A DNA stretch of 64,000 nucleotides from Haloechinothrix aidingensis (GTDB lineage: Bacteria; Actinomycetota; Actinomycetes; Mycobacteriales; Pseudonocardiaceae), in contig NZ_JACCKD010000002.1 of assembly GCF_013450155.1 (NCBI RefSeq), forward strand, positions 114,531 to 178,530, read 5' to 3'. The notes beneath the pieces were generated by a model, which was not told where the DNA came from, ran no database searches, and saw nothing but the letters and a program-made list of their open reading frames with translations. This document shows positions 26,350-35,191 of the stretch, in pieces; positions within the stretch are counted from its first letter, which is position 1, and every line of letters starts with the position of its first letter. A program made the position numbers and the translations under genes.

Positions 26350-27120
26350 ATGCCCGTGACGCCCGGCGCCGAGGCGTTCGAGCACTCCGGTTCGAGTGAG
26401 GTCGGCGTGCTGCTGTGCCACGGCTTCACCGGGACGCCCGCGAGCATGCGGCCCTGGGGTGAGTACCTGGCAGGGGACGGGCTCACCGTGCGGTGCCCGC
26501 GCCTGCCCGGCCACGGCACGAATTGGCGAGAGCTGAACAAGACCCGGTGGCAGGACTGGTACGCCCGGGTGCGGGACGAGACCGAACGGCTGCTCGAGGA
26601 GTGCGCATCGGTCTACATCTTCGGCCAGTCCATGGGCGGCACGCTGACGCTGCGGCTCGGCCAGGAGTTCGGCGACCGGATAGCCGGCTTGGCCCTGGTC
26701 AACCCGGCGGTGATGACCCTGAGCAGGAAAATGGCGTTGCTTCCGTTGCTGGCGCCGTTCGTGCCGTCGGTGGCCGGGCTCGGCGGGGATATCGCCAAGG
26801 AAGGCGCAGGCGAGTTCACCTACCCGCGGGTGCCGTTGCGCGCGGCGGCCAGCCTCGCCGAGCTCTGGAAGCAGGTGCTGGCCGACCTTCCCCGGATCAG
26901 CCAGCCGATACTCCTGTTCCATTCGATCGTTGACCACGTTGTGGAGCCTGCGAACTCCGCGGTCATCATGGAACGGGTGAGTAGCACCGACATCACTGAC
27001 TTCGTGCTCCGCGACAGCTTTCACGTCGCAACCCTGGATCACGACGCATCGTTGATCTTCACCGAGAGCGTCGCGTTCATCTCGCGCCTACAGCAGTCCC
27101 GAGTGGAAGCAGCAGCATGA
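26350..27120 (+). CDS. Alpha/beta hydrolase, carboxylesterase/monoacylglycerol lipase-like
   Basis: 256 residues. LLCHGFTGTPASMRPWGEYL gives the oxyanion region, GQSMGGTLTL the nucleophile elbow (Ser), SIVDHVV the Asp and DSFHVATLDHD the His. It resembles the Est30/YvaK-type carboxylesterases that act on short to medium acyl esters. The ATG at 26350 has AGGAAGGGG upstream. It is coupled by a four-base overlap to the membrane protein gene that follows and is divergent from plsC. Confidence 0.9.
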   Translation: MPVTPGAEAFEHSGSSEVGVLLCHGFTGTPASMRPWGEYLAGDGLTVRCPRLPGHGTNWRELNKTRWQDWYARVRDETERLLEECASVYIFGQSMGGTLTLRLGQEFGDRIAGLALVNPAVMTLSRKMALLPLLAPFVPSVAGLGGDIAKEGAGEFTYPRVPLRAAASLAELWKQVLADLPRISQPILLFHSIVDHVVEPANSAVIMERVSSTDITDFVLRDSFHVATLDHDASLIFTESVAFISRLQQSRVEAAA

Positions 27121-27731
27121 GTAAGACAGGCAGCCCGAACGGTCCCGACGGCCCGGACGACCTCGACGCGGCCTTCAGCGAGATCGTCGCGGATCTTCGC
27201 GCGGAAGGCATCGGAGCCGAGGCCGAGCCCGGCAAGCGCTCCCGCGACAAGCGCGGCGGTGACAGACGCGCCGAGGAGGAGCCGGACTCGAGCGAGCTCG
27301 ACCCCGCTGCCGACGACAGGCACGACGCCGAGCACGACGGGCCGGACGAGGACGCCGACAGCGATCCCGCCGAAGGAGCCGGCTCCACCGCGACGGCGGC
27401 CAGTGACTGGCGGGCCAGCGAGACCAGCTGGGACTCCACCATGCTCGCCGAGGGCGACCTGGACGACATATCCGGGCTCGACGAGGACGAGCACTTCGTT
27501 CCGCCGGAGCCACCGCCGGTCCAGAAGCCCGCGCACGGCACGGTCGTGTCCTGGTTGTTCCTCGCCGCGGGCGTGCTCATGCTGATCGCTCCCGGGGTCA
27601 TCGGGATGTCTCCGGCAGTGAGCCTGCCGTTCGGAGTCCTGTCCATATCCGCCGGTCTCGGGCTCCTGCTCATGCGCATCAAGGACGGTCCACCGCCGGG
27701 ATCGGACCCGGAGAACGGCGCGCAGGTCTAG
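27117..27731 (+). CDS. Conserved membrane protein with acidic N-terminal half
   Basis: 204 residues. The first 140 are highly acidic and likely disordered, with a conserved-looking DDISGLDEDEHFVPPEPPPV before the membrane region. Two C-terminal helices follow (about 145-163 and 172-190). Its ATGA overlap with the hydrolase gene suggests coordinated synthesis. Relatives exist in other actinomycetes, but I know of no function. The stop overlaps the end of the convergent NUDIX gene by four bases. Confidence 0.82.
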   Translation: MSKTGSPNGPDGPDDLDAAFSEIVADLRAEGIGAEAEPGKRSRDKRGGDRRAEEEPDSSELDPAADDRHDAEHDGPDEDADSDPAEGAGSTATAASDWRASETSWDSTMLAEGDLDDISGLDEDEHFVPPEPPPVQKPAHGTVVSWLFLAAGVLMLIAPGVIGMSPAVSLPFGVLSISAGLGLLLMRIKDGPPPGSDPENGAQV

Positions 27732-28603
27732 CCGGTGGCGCGCGCCAGCGCGCCGAGCTCACGCGGGTCGAGCGTGCGCGTGCCCGCACGGTGGGCCCCG
27801 GCGCGCACGCTGTCGTTCGCGGTCACCACCACAACGTGCTCGCCTGCGCGCACCGCGCGATCCGCAATGCGCAGGGTGTGCTCGGCAGCACCGGTACCGT
27901 GTCCCGCGGGTACCACCTCGATGCCCGCCCGGTCGCTCGGCGGGCCGTCACCAGGTACGGACAGCTCGACCCGTGGCCACCACCGCCAGTGCGGGCCCGG
28001 TCCGATCCCGACGTCCCGCGCACCGATGCCGTCCCGTACCAGGCGGGTCAGCTCCTGCCACGTGAGCTCCGGCCGCGGTGCGTCCGCCGGCCCGGGTGCG
28101 GTACCCGGTACCCGGGCGACCGTGTCGCCGTCGACGACGAGCACGAGGCTGCGCCGGAGCTGGCCGCGCAGTTCCGGCCAGGCCGCCGCGAAGTCACGGT
28201 GCAGGCGGTAGCCGTCGACCTCGTCCGGCGCGATCCAGCTCAGCTCCGCGCTCTCGGCGCTGCTGATGCGCTCGCTCACCCGGGTGCGCGTCGCCGCGAG
28301 CACGGTCGTGTAGCTCCACGTCCCGTGGTCGTCGATCGAGCTCGCGGTGAACCGCACGGCCTCGCGCGGCACGGCGGCCTCCTCTGTGGCCTCGCGCATC
28401 GCGGCCTGTACGGCGGACTCGGTACTGCGCAGCGCACCGCCGGGAATCGCCCACGTGCGGCCGTGATGCAACCACCACGCTCTGCGCTGCAGCAACACCC
28501 CGCGCGCCGGGTCGACGATCAGCAAACCGGCCGCACCATGTACCCCCCAGTGACGGCGCCCACACGAACACTTGACGAACCCGTCACCGTCGTCGAAAAA
28601 CAC
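27728..28603 (-). CDS. NUDIX hydrolase with extra C-terminal domain
   Basis: About 291 residues. A zinc-ribbon-like CSCGRRHWG stands near the N-terminus, followed by the Nudix box GGALRSTESAVQAAMREATEE at about residues 53-74. The C-terminal 130 residues include LVLVVDGDTVARVPG and HVVVVTANDSVRAG, which resemble the core strands of a PIN/NYN-type nuclease fold (weak inference). The GTG at 28603 overlaps the ROK gene end by 20 bases. Substrate unknown; the combination points to RNA or nucleotide metabolism. Confidence 0.82.
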   Translation of the reverse strand: MFFDDGDGFVKCSCGRRHWGVHGAAGLLIVDPARGVLLQRRAWWLHHGRTWAIPGGALRSTESAVQAAMREATEEAAVPREAVRFTASSIDDHGTWSYTTVLAATRTRVSERISSAESAELSWIAPDEVDGYRLHRDFAAAWPELRGQLRRSLVLVVDGDTVARVPGTAPGPADAPRPELTWQELTRLVRDGIGARDVGIGPGPHWRWWPRVELSVPGDGPPSDRAGIEVVPAGHGTGAAEHTLRIADRAVRAGEHVVVVTANDSVRAGAHRAGTRTLDPRELGALARATG

Positions 28604-29576
28604 CCGACCAGCTTCGCACAGTCGGACGCGCGGCCGCCAAGCCTTCCCTGGCGAGCACGCCCGCGCCGACCATCCCGGCCTCGTCGGCGAGCTGAGCCGT
28701 GCGGATCCGCGCGAGGGGCCGGTGCCCCGCACCGGTCAGCACCGTCCGGTAGTGGTCACGCGCGTCGTCCAGGAACAGCGGCGCCGACTCCGACACGCCC
28801 CCGGCGATCACGATCAGGTCGGGATCGTAGACATCGGCGACCAGGGCGAGGCCGTCACCGAGCCAGCGCGCCAGCTCGGCCATGGCCTGCTGCGCGATGG
28901 GATCCCCGTCCCGCGCGGCCGCGGCGACGCGCCTGCCGGTGACGGAACCGGGGTCGCCTGTCGCCTCGCGCGCGAGCACTGTGGACCGGCCCGGGTGGCG
29001 CGCGAGCAGTTCGATCGCCGTGGTCGCCAGGCCCGTTCCGCTGCAGTACCGTTCCCAGCAGCCCTGCTTGCCGCAGGAGCACGGGCGCCCGTGCGGGACA
29101 ACCCGCAGGTGTCCCAGCTCCGGTGCGACGCCACGGGCACCCCGGAAGATCTCGCCGTCGAGCACGACGGCACCGCCGATTCCGGTACCGAGAGCGATCA
29201 ACGTCATCACCCGTGCGCCCCGCCCGGCTCCGTACCGGTGCTCGGCGACGGCCGCGGCGTTGGCGTCGTGCTCCAGTACGACCGGCAACCCGGTGCGGCT
29301 GCGCACGCGCTCGACCACGGGTGCGTCCCGCCACGCCAGGTGCGGGGCATACATCACGGTACGGCGGTCCGCGGCGATGAACCCCGCGACCGCGAGCCCG
29401 ACGGCGCGGATCTGGTGCCGCTGCCCGAGCTGGTCGACGACTCCGGCGATCGCGTCTTCCAGCGCGCCTTCCTCGCCGGGCGTGGCCACGCGGGCGGTGT
29501 CGATGACGGCGCCGACCTTGTCGATCACGCCTGCCTGCACGCTCGTTCCGCCGACGTCGACACCGACCGTCAGCAC
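28584..29576 (-). CDS. glkA: ROK-family glucokinase
   Basis: About 330 residues. ATP-binding VGVDVGGTSVQAGVI, sugar-binding EHDANAAAVAEHRYG (catalytic Asp), GTGIGGAVV and the ROK zinc site PELGHLRVVPHGRPCSCGKQ, then GCWERYCSG. It phosphorylates glucose with ATP. Gene order near aroF, pfkA and this gene matches Streptomyces, where GlkA also mediates glucose repression; by synteny this should be the main glucokinase. The GTG at 29576 lies one base after the upstream gene's stop and has GGGGAG. Confidence 0.9.
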   Translation of the reverse strand: MLTVGVDVGGTSVQAGVIDKVGAVIDTARVATPGEEGALEDAIAGVVDQLGQRHQIRAVGLAVAGFIAADRRTVMYAPHLAWRDAPVVERVRSRTGLPVVLEHDANAAAVAEHRYGAGRGARVMTLIALGTGIGGAVVLDGEIFRGARGVAPELGHLRVVPHGRPCSCGKQGCWERYCSGTGLATTAIELLARHPGRSTVLAREATGDPGSVTGRRVAAAARDGDPIAQQAMAELARWLGDGLALVADVYDPDLIVIAGGVSESAPLFLDDARDHYRTVLTGAGHRPLARIRTAQLADEAGMVGAGVLAREGLAAARPTVRSWSGVFRRR

Positions 29577-29577
29577 A

Positions 29578-30078
29578 CTACCGCTCCCCGACGCTGCCGG
29601 AGGGCTCCGCGCCTCGCCTGCGAACCGGGATGTGCTGGACCCTCGCCTGCTCCTCCTGGCGGCGTCCGCGAAGATCACCGTCCGGCGTGGACGTGCCGAA
29701 CGGCTGGTCCGGGGGGACGAAACCCGGCATGTGCACGCCGCCTTCCGGGGACCACCGGTCGGCGAGCACGGCACGCAGCAGCGCGACCAGCCGCGCCATC
29801 TGCTCGGCCAGCCGCGCCGCGAACTCGGGGCGTTCCCCGCGCACGATCGCGATGACCGCGCACAGCGGGCACCATCCGGACTCGCCGGCCCCGAACGGCC
29901 CTTCGTCACCTCCCGTGCCAGGACTCCCGGCGCCGAAGCCGGATCCGTGCCCTGCCGCGAGGATGCTGTCCAGCCACGGGGAGGCATGCTCGGCGACCAT
30001 CTCGACGAGCAACCGGATCTCGTGGGTGAGGCTCGCGACCCCGTCGTAGTCGTACGACTGCTCGTGCTGGCTGGTCAT
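29578..30078 (-). CDS. Conserved hypothetical protein (Rv2183c-like position)
   Basis: 166 residues. A helical N-terminus (SLTHEIRLLVEMVAEHASPW) precedes a Gly-rich patch, then WCPLCAVIAIVRGERPEFAA, LAEQMARLVALLRAVLAD and a Pro-rich basic tail. The CPLC pair could bind metal or form a disulfide. It sits between the ArsA-like and glucokinase genes, the place taken by Rv2183c relative to Rv2184c in M. tuberculosis. The ATG overlaps the ArsA stop by one base (TGATG). Confidence 0.85.
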   Translation of the reverse strand: MTSQHEQSYDYDGVASLTHEIRLLVEMVAEHASPWLDSILAAGHGSGFGAGSPGTGGDEGPFGAGESGWCPLCAVIAIVRGERPEFAARLAEQMARLVALLRAVLADRWSPEGGVHMPGFVPPDQPFGTSTPDGDLRGRRQEEQARVQHIPVRRRGAEPSGSVGER

Positions 30079-31253
30079 CAGTGCACACTCCCTGGCTGGG
30101 CTAGGCTCACCACAAGGCCCTCCGAGTCGAACTCGGCCCCCGTGACCTCGCATGAGCGCAACAGTTCCGGTAGCGCGATCAACCTGCGGTTGCCGTCGAC
30201 GGTGATCGCCAGATCGTCGTCGACCCTGGCGAGCTCGATCGCGGGATCCGTGCTGAGTGGCAACGCTACGCGCAGACGATACCCGCCGTCGTCACCGTCG
30301 GAAATCTGCAGTAGCTCCGCTTCGCCCGGCGAGTACCCGACGAGCGGGTCACCCCCGTCGTAGAGCTCGCGCGCGATCTCGGTGAGCGCTGCCGTACCGA
30401 CCGGCTCCGCCGCGCAGTGCTCCACCGAGCGTAGCGCCGTCAGCCCCGCGTCCCGCATCTCGGCGAGCACGGCATCCTGCTCGTCCCTGCGTTTGCGCAG
30501 CCAGTTCGCCGCACCACCGCGCCAGAAGCCCGGCGCCGGCATCAACCGGTTCGCGACCAACCCGTCGACGCGGATACCCCGCAAGGCCAGCGCGGTCAGG
30601 GTACGGCGTGTCTCGGCGACGACCATGCGTTCCGGCGTCAGCACCAGGCGGACCGTCGTCGTGTCCCGGTCGGTGAGCAGGTCCCGCAGCGACTCCAGAT
30701 GCTCGCCCAACCTGCGTATCGACGACACGGCGTCCCCGGGACCGCGCGCCGTCCTCGGCGCGCGACTCCAGCCGTAGAGCCTGCGGAGGTAGCCGGAGAT
30801 CGCTTCCGGCAACGCGAGCAGGCGCAGCGTCTCCGCTGTGGGGCCACAGTCGACGACGATCACGTGCCAGTACCCGGTCTCGGCGAGACGTTGCACCTCG
30901 CTGAGCGCGAGCAGCTCGTCCACGCCGGGCAGCACCGTGAGCTCCTCGGCGTCGAGCGCGTCCACGCCTGCGCCGGTAAGCGCGCCGCGCAGCTGGCCGC
31001 GCAGCTCCTGCCACGCGGTGTCCACCAGACCCCGCGGGTCGAGCTGGACGGCCGACAGCCGCGGCCCCACCCCTGTCGGCTCACGGCCGAGCTCGGTCCC
31101 GAACGAGTCCGCGAGCGAGTGAGCGGGATCGGTGGAGACCACGAGAGTGCGCCTGCCGTGCTCGGCCAGCGTCGTCCCCGTGGCCGCGGCCAGGGTCGTC
31201 TTCCCGACCCCGCCTTTCCCGGTGAACAGCAGGAGCCTCAACTCAGCGTTCAC
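30078..31253 (-). CDS. ArsA/GET3-family ATPase
   Basis: 391 residues. FTGKGGVGKTTLAAATGTTL is the deviant Walker A (P-loop with signature Lys), VVSTDPAHSLADSFGTELG is switch I and HVIVVDCGPTAETLRLLALP is switch II. A C-terminal domain with DDLAITVDGNRRLIALPELL is like the HSP20-type tail seen in actinobacterial ArsA-like proteins. There is no arsenite-binding Cys pattern, so arsenic transport is unlikely. The function is unknown; position corresponds to Rv2184c. It overlaps the upstream SRPBCC gene by 11 bases. Confidence 0.9.
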   Translation of the reverse strand: MNAELRLLLFTGKGGVGKTTLAAATGTTLAEHGRRTLVVSTDPAHSLADSFGTELGREPTGVGPRLSAVQLDPRGLVDTAWQELRGQLRGALTGAGVDALDAEELTVLPGVDELLALSEVQRLAETGYWHVIVVDCGPTAETLRLLALPEAISGYLRRLYGWSRAPRTARGPGDAVSSIRRLGEHLESLRDLLTDRDTTTVRLVLTPERMVVAETRRTLTALALRGIRVDGLVANRLMPAPGFWRGGAANWLRKRRDEQDAVLAEMRDAGLTALRSVEHCAAEPVGTAALTEIARELYDGGDPLVGYSPGEAELLQISDGDDGGYRLRVALPLSTDPAIELARVDDDLAITVDGNRRLIALPELLRSCEVTGAEFDSEGLVVSLAQPGSVH

Positions 31254-31689
31254 CCTCCACCCGGCGCTTGAGCTCCTTCAACGCGGTATCCATGATCATC
31301 TTTTCCGCCTTGCGCCTGAGCAAGCCGATCATGGGCAGCATCAGCTCGACCGACAACGTGTAGGTCACCTCGGTCCGCTCCCCGCCTTCCAGTGGGCGCA
31401 GCACGTACTGGCCGTTCTGGGACCGTTGCATCTGCCCCTTGACCAGCTGCCAGCTCACCGAAAGGCCGTCGCGGGCCCAGTCGTAGCTGAGCGTGTAGAC
31501 ATCCTTGACGGGCCCGGCGTCGAGTGTGAACCGGACCTGCTGGGGTTTGCCGTCGTCGCCGGTCTCCAGGATCTCCGTCTGCTGGACGGCCTTGGCCCAT
31601 TCCGGATAGGCCTCGAGGTCGGCGATGACAGCCATGATCCGCTCCGGCGGTGCGTCGACCACGATCGACTGAGTGGACTCCTCGGCCAT
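31243..31689 (-). CDS. SRPBCC (polyketide cyclase/START-like) protein
   Basis: 148 residues with the START-like opening QSIVVDAPPERIMAVIADLE, followed by AYPEWAKAVQ, and the C-terminal helix KAEKMIMDTALKELKRRVE. Such proteins bind hydrophobic ligands in a cavity. The overlap with the ArsA-like ATPase gene and the Rv2185c-Rv2184c parallel argue that the two proteins act together. No ligand can be assigned. Confidence 0.88.
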   Translation of the reverse strand: MAEESTQSIVVDAPPERIMAVIADLEAYPEWAKAVQQTEILETGDDGKPQQVRFTLDAGPVKDVYTLSYDWARDGLSVSWQLVKGQMQRSQNGQYVLRPLEGGERTEVTYTLSVELMLPMIGLLRRKAEKMIMDTALKELKRRVEGER

Positions 31690-31847
31690 GGGTCAACAGG
31701 GTAGCCGGGATACCGGCGGGCGCGCGCCTCGCCCACGGCAGATCGTTCCTGCCCCGTGCCTGCCCCGAGCCCGCACCGGCCTCGCGCGGCGTTGCCGGTA
31801 ACGGGTACGCACGGGGATCCGTCGCCGCGCGCTCCGGTCGCCGGGGC

Positions 31848-32636
31848 TCACCAGCGCAGCACGTAGGGCTGTGCGCTGTACTTGAAGTACCCGACATTGC
31901 GGCATTCGGTCCTACCGAGGCGGTAACGGTGGGCCAGCGGCTGGTGCACGTGCCCGAACAGCGACCAGCGCGGGCCGTGCCGACGGATGTAGTCCAGCAG
32001 CCCGGCCGAGCCGCGCTCCTCCCTGCGCGCCACCACGTCATAGGTCAGGTCAGCGATGTCCGGCGGTACGTGGCTGCACAGCACGTCCACCTCTCCCAGA
32101 CCCGCGACGGCCGCGTCGAACTCCTCGTCCGTGCGCAGGTACGGCCGCCACGCGGCGTCCCGCCGCGGCCATGCCCCCGCAGGGCGCAACGCGCCACCGA
32201 CGAACCCGAACCGCAAGCCACCGATCTTGACGACGTCACCGTCCAGCTTCTCCACGCGGTCCCCTGCGATCTCGTCCCACAGCTCAGGCGCGTCGACGTT
32301 GCCCGGCGTGGCGTACGTCGGTGCCGTGACGGCGCCGAACAGCTCCGCGTACTGCTCGCGAATGGCGTCGTCGACGGCGGTACGGGGCTCGTCCACGCTG
32401 TTCCACAGCGACTGCGCGAACGATGCCAGTGCCTCCTTGTCGCCACGGCTGCGCAGCGTGGCGAAGGTGGCGACGTTGTCCGCGCCGAACAACCTTCCGA
32501 GGATGCCTCCGCTGTAGTCGGTGTAGTCGACGAAGTCGATCAGATCACCCAGCACGACCAGCGCATCGGCACCATCGCCTGCCCTGGCCAGCGCCTCGGC
32601 GTTGCCGTGCACATCGGAGACCACGTGAACCCGCAT
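31848..32636 (-). CDS. Metallophosphoesterase
   Basis: 262 residues. Calcineurin-type motifs are in order: VVSDVHGN, VVLGDLIDFVDYTDY, YATPGNVDAPELW (GNxD), VLCSHVPP and LFGHVHQPLAHR. It hydrolyses a phosphoester, possibly a nucleotide or cyclic nucleotide, in the cytoplasm; the substrate is unknown. The ATG at 32636 was chosen because the core strand begins right there; 21 upstream residues look non-coding. Confidence 0.9.
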   Translation of the reverse strand: MRVHVVSDVHGNAEALARAGDGADALVVLGDLIDFVDYTDYSGGILGRLFGADNVATFATLRSRGDKEALASFAQSLWNSVDEPRTAVDDAIREQYAELFGAVTAPTYATPGNVDAPELWDEIAGDRVEKLDGDVVKIGGLRFGFVGGALRPAGAWPRRDAAWRPYLRTDEEFDAAVAGLGEVDVLCSHVPPDIADLTYDVVARREERGSAGLLDYIRRHGPRWSLFGHVHQPLAHRYRLGRTECRNVGYFKYSAQPYVLRW

Positions 32637-32653
32637 CACGTCCCACTCTAGAA

Positions 32654-32690
32654 CGTTCCCGCCGCGACCCCACCGTCGCGCGCGGGAACG
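32654..32690. terminator. Hairpin between SRPBCC and phosphoesterase genes
   Basis: CGTTCCCGC (32654-32662) and GCGGGAACG (32682-32690) form a perfect 9-base stem around a 19-base loop, just downstream of the SRPBCC gene end. Confidence 0.55.
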
Positions 32691-32720
32691 GGGAGGCACG
32701 GCGCGGTTTCGCCGGGCGCG

Positions 32721-33152
32721 CTACCCGTGCCGCGGGGGGACACCCGGCTTCCTGCCGTCCTCGAGCAGGTTCTTCAGTTCCAGCGCGACAGCCTTCGCGG
32801 CGCGCGCCCGGCGATCGTACTCGCGGGCGAGGTCACGCGGGCCGAGGCGGAGCGCCCGGCCTGCCGGGTCGACCGGGGTGACACGCAGGAAGTAGTGCAG
32901 GATCGTCCCGTCGAGCACCGGCTCGAGCCAGACCTCCATGGTCCCGACCAGCGCGCCGCGCACGGTCCAGCGCAGCCCTTCGTCCCCGCGATCGGCATAG
33001 ACCACGAGCACCAGATCCGGCCAGTACCTCGCCCACGAACGCGGGTCGCGGAAGGCGGCAGCCACTGTGGCTTGCGGTACGGCGATGAACGTCTCGTCGA
33101 CGACATCGATCGCAGGCTCGCCGGGAAGGTGCGTGGCGTCGGTCTCACTCAC
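32721..33152 (-). CDS. SRPBCC/polyketide cyclase-like protein
   Basis: 143 residues. DVVDETFIAVPQATVAAAFR, WARYWPDLVL and MEVWLEPVLDGTILHYFLRV are START-like strands; the end is a basic helix (REYDRRARAAKAVALELKNL). Position matches Rv2186c upstream of FadD15 in M. tuberculosis. It is divergent from the acyl-CoA ligase across 183 bases. Ligand unknown. Confidence 0.86.
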   Translation of the reverse strand: MSETDATHLPGEPAIDVVDETFIAVPQATVAAAFRDPRSWARYWPDLVLVVYADRGDEGLRWTVRGALVGTMEVWLEPVLDGTILHYFLRVTPVDPAGRALRLGPRDLAREYDRRARAAKAVALELKNLLEDGRKPGVPPRHG

Positions 33153-33335
33153 GGGTGCAGAATCTCACGCCCGCACAGCGCGCGGGCGTGAGACCCGCTC
33201 AGCGCCGGGCAGCCAGGTCACGCGCGGGACAAGGGACCCACCGTCCGGCGAACCGCCACCGGTAGAGTGACTCGCCAGTAACATGAGGCGCCCCGATCAG
33301 GCCCTCACCGGTTCCGGCCGAGACGGAGGTCACTG

Positions 33336-35138
33336 TTGCGTGAGTACACCGCCCCATCGCCACCCGAGGTGGCCGATGACGAGAACCTGACCGATGTCAT
33401 CTGGGCGAACGCCGAGAGGTTCGGGGACAACATCAGTTTCCGGCGGCTCGTCGACGGCACGTGGCTCGACGTCACCGCCAAGGAGTTCACCGCGGAGGTG
33501 CTGGCGGTGGCCAAGGGTCTGATGGCCGCGGGGATCTCCCGGGGTGACCGCGTCGGTCTGCTCGCCAAGACCCGCTACGAGTGGACCCTGCTCGACTTCG
33601 CGATCTGGGCGGCCGGTGGCGCCACCGTCCCCATCTACGAGACGTCGGCCCCCGATCAGATCCACTGGATACTGTCCGATGCGGGCGCCAAGGCGGTCAT
33701 CGTGGAGACCGACGACCATCGCATGCGCTTGGCCGAGGTACGCGGTGAGCTGACCGAGCTCGAGCATGTCTGGCAGATCGAGGCTCCCGCCGAAGGCAAG
33801 CCGGCCATCGAGGCGCTCAGCGACCTCGGCGGCGACATGGCCGACTCCGAGCTGCACGCGCGCCGCGAGGCGGTCCGCGCCGACGACACGGCCACACTGG
33901 TCTACACCTCGGGAACGACGGGCAGGCCGAAGGGTGTCGCGCTCACCCATCGCAACCTGCTGGCCGAGGTCAGGGCGTGCCTGCGCGCGATGCCGCAGGT
34001 ACTGCGGGAGGGGAACTCGCTGCTGGTGTTCCTTCCGCTGGCGCACGTGTTCGCCCGCGCGATCAGCCTGATGGCCGTGCACGGTCGCGTGACCCTCGGG
34101 CACACTCCCGACCCGACGACCCTGCTCGACGACCTCGCGGCGTTCCGGCCGAGCAGCGTCGTGGCCGTACCCCGCGTGTTCGAGAAGGTTTACAACAGCT
34201 CCAAGCTCAAGGCGCACTCGGCGGGCAAGGGCAAGATCTTCGATGCCGCTGAGCGCACCGCGATCGCCTACAGCGAGGCGCTCGACGCGGGCTCGGTGCC
34301 ACTTCCGCTGCGGGTCAAGCACGCACTGTTCGACAAGCTCGTGTACGGCAAGCTGCGCGATGCCCTCGGTGGCCGCTGCATCGGTGCGGTCTCCGGCGGC
34401 GCGCCGCTCGGCAGCAGGCTGGCGCACTTCTTCCGCGGAGCAGGCATCACCGTCTACGAGGGATACGGCCTGACCGAGACCTCGGCGGCCGCGTGCGTCA
34501 ACACCGAGCGGGACATCAAGATAGGCACGGTCGGCAAGCCGGTGGCGGGAACCTCGGTACGGATCGCCGACGACGGGGAGGTACTGCTCGCCGGCGACGT
34601 CGTGTTCTCCGGGTACTGGAAGAACGAGGAGGCCACGTCCCGGGCTCTCGAGGCGGGATGGTTCCACACCGGAGACCTCGGCGAGCTCGACGACGAGGGG
34701 TTCCTGAAGATCACCGGCCGCAAGAAGGAGATCATCGTCACCGCGGGAGGCAAGAACGTCGCACCCGCGCGGCTGGAGGACACCATCAAGGCGACACCAC
34801 TGGTCAGCCAGGCCATGGTGGTCGGCGACCAGCGGCCGTACGTCGCGGCACTCGTCACCATCGACGAGGAGTTCTTCGGCACCTGGAAGGAACAGAACGG
34901 CAAGCGGGCCGAGGCGACCGTCGCTGAGCTGGCCGACGACCCGGACCTGCGTGCCACCGTGCAACGCGCCGTCGACGAGGCGAACGGGCACGTGTCCCAG
35001 GCAGAGGCCATCCGCAAGTTCACCGTGCTTGCCGAGGACTTCACCGAGGCGGCCGGCGAGATCACGCCGAGCCTGAAGCTCAAGCGGGACGTGGTGGCCG
35101 CGCACTACGCGGATGCCGTCGAGAGCCTCTACGGTTAG
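33336..35138 (+). CDS. fadD15: Long-chain fatty-acid-CoA ligase, FadD15-like
   Basis: 600 residues of the AMP-forming acyl-CoA synthetase family. ATLVYTSGTTGRPKGVALTH is the P-loop; YEGYGLTETSAAACVN, WFHTGDLGELDDEGFLKITG and RKKEIIVTAGGKNVAPARLE are the A5, A7 and A8 motifs. It activates a long-chain fatty acid with ATP and CoA. The start is TTG with GGAGG six bases upstream; the N-terminus (MREYTAPSP) is like that of FadD15. A TAGAGT -10-like box lies at 33263. Downstream is a perfect palindrome. Confidence 0.93.
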   Translation: MREYTAPSPPEVADDENLTDVIWANAERFGDNISFRRLVDGTWLDVTAKEFTAEVLAVAKGLMAAGISRGDRVGLLAKTRYEWTLLDFAIWAAGGATVPIYETSAPDQIHWILSDAGAKAVIVETDDHRMRLAEVRGELTELEHVWQIEAPAEGKPAIEALSDLGGDMADSELHARREAVRADDTATLVYTSGTTGRPKGVALTHRNLLAEVRACLRAMPQVLREGNSLLVFLPLAHVFARAISLMAVHGRVTLGHTPDPTTLLDDLAAFRPSSVVAVPRVFEKVYNSSKLKAHSAGKGKIFDAAERTAIAYSEALDAGSVPLPLRVKHALFDKLVYGKLRDALGGRCIGAVSGGAPLGSRLAHFFRGAGITVYEGYGLTETSAAACVNTERDIKIGTVGKPVAGTSVRIADDGEVLLAGDVVFSGYWKNEEATSRALEAGWFHTGDLGELDDEGFLKITGRKKEIIVTAGGKNVAPARLEDTIKATPLVSQAMVVGDQRPYVAALVTIDEEFFGTWKEQNGKRAEATVAELADDPDLRATVQRAVDEANGHVSQAEAIRKFTVLAEDFTEAAGEITPSLKLKRDVVAAHYADAVESLYG

Positions 35139-35139
35139 G

Positions 35140-35191
35140 GCCGGCGGTGAGTGGTGGTCACCGCCGGCGGTGACCACCACTCACCGCCGGC
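35140..35191. terminator. Perfect 52-base palindrome at convergent gene ends
   Basis: Every base from 35140 to 35165 pairs with 35166 to 35191 with no spacer. It begins two bases after the fadD15 stop and covers the last codons and stop of the DUF885 gene. The arms contain the repeated decamer CCGGCGGTGA. As RNA it makes a strong hairpin in either direction, so it should terminate both genes. Confidence 0.85.

Noticed and set aside
30078-31253. Arsenical pump ATPase.
   Set aside because: No arsenite-binding Cys pattern and no arsB or arsR nearby; position and sequence match the Rv2184c-like group instead.
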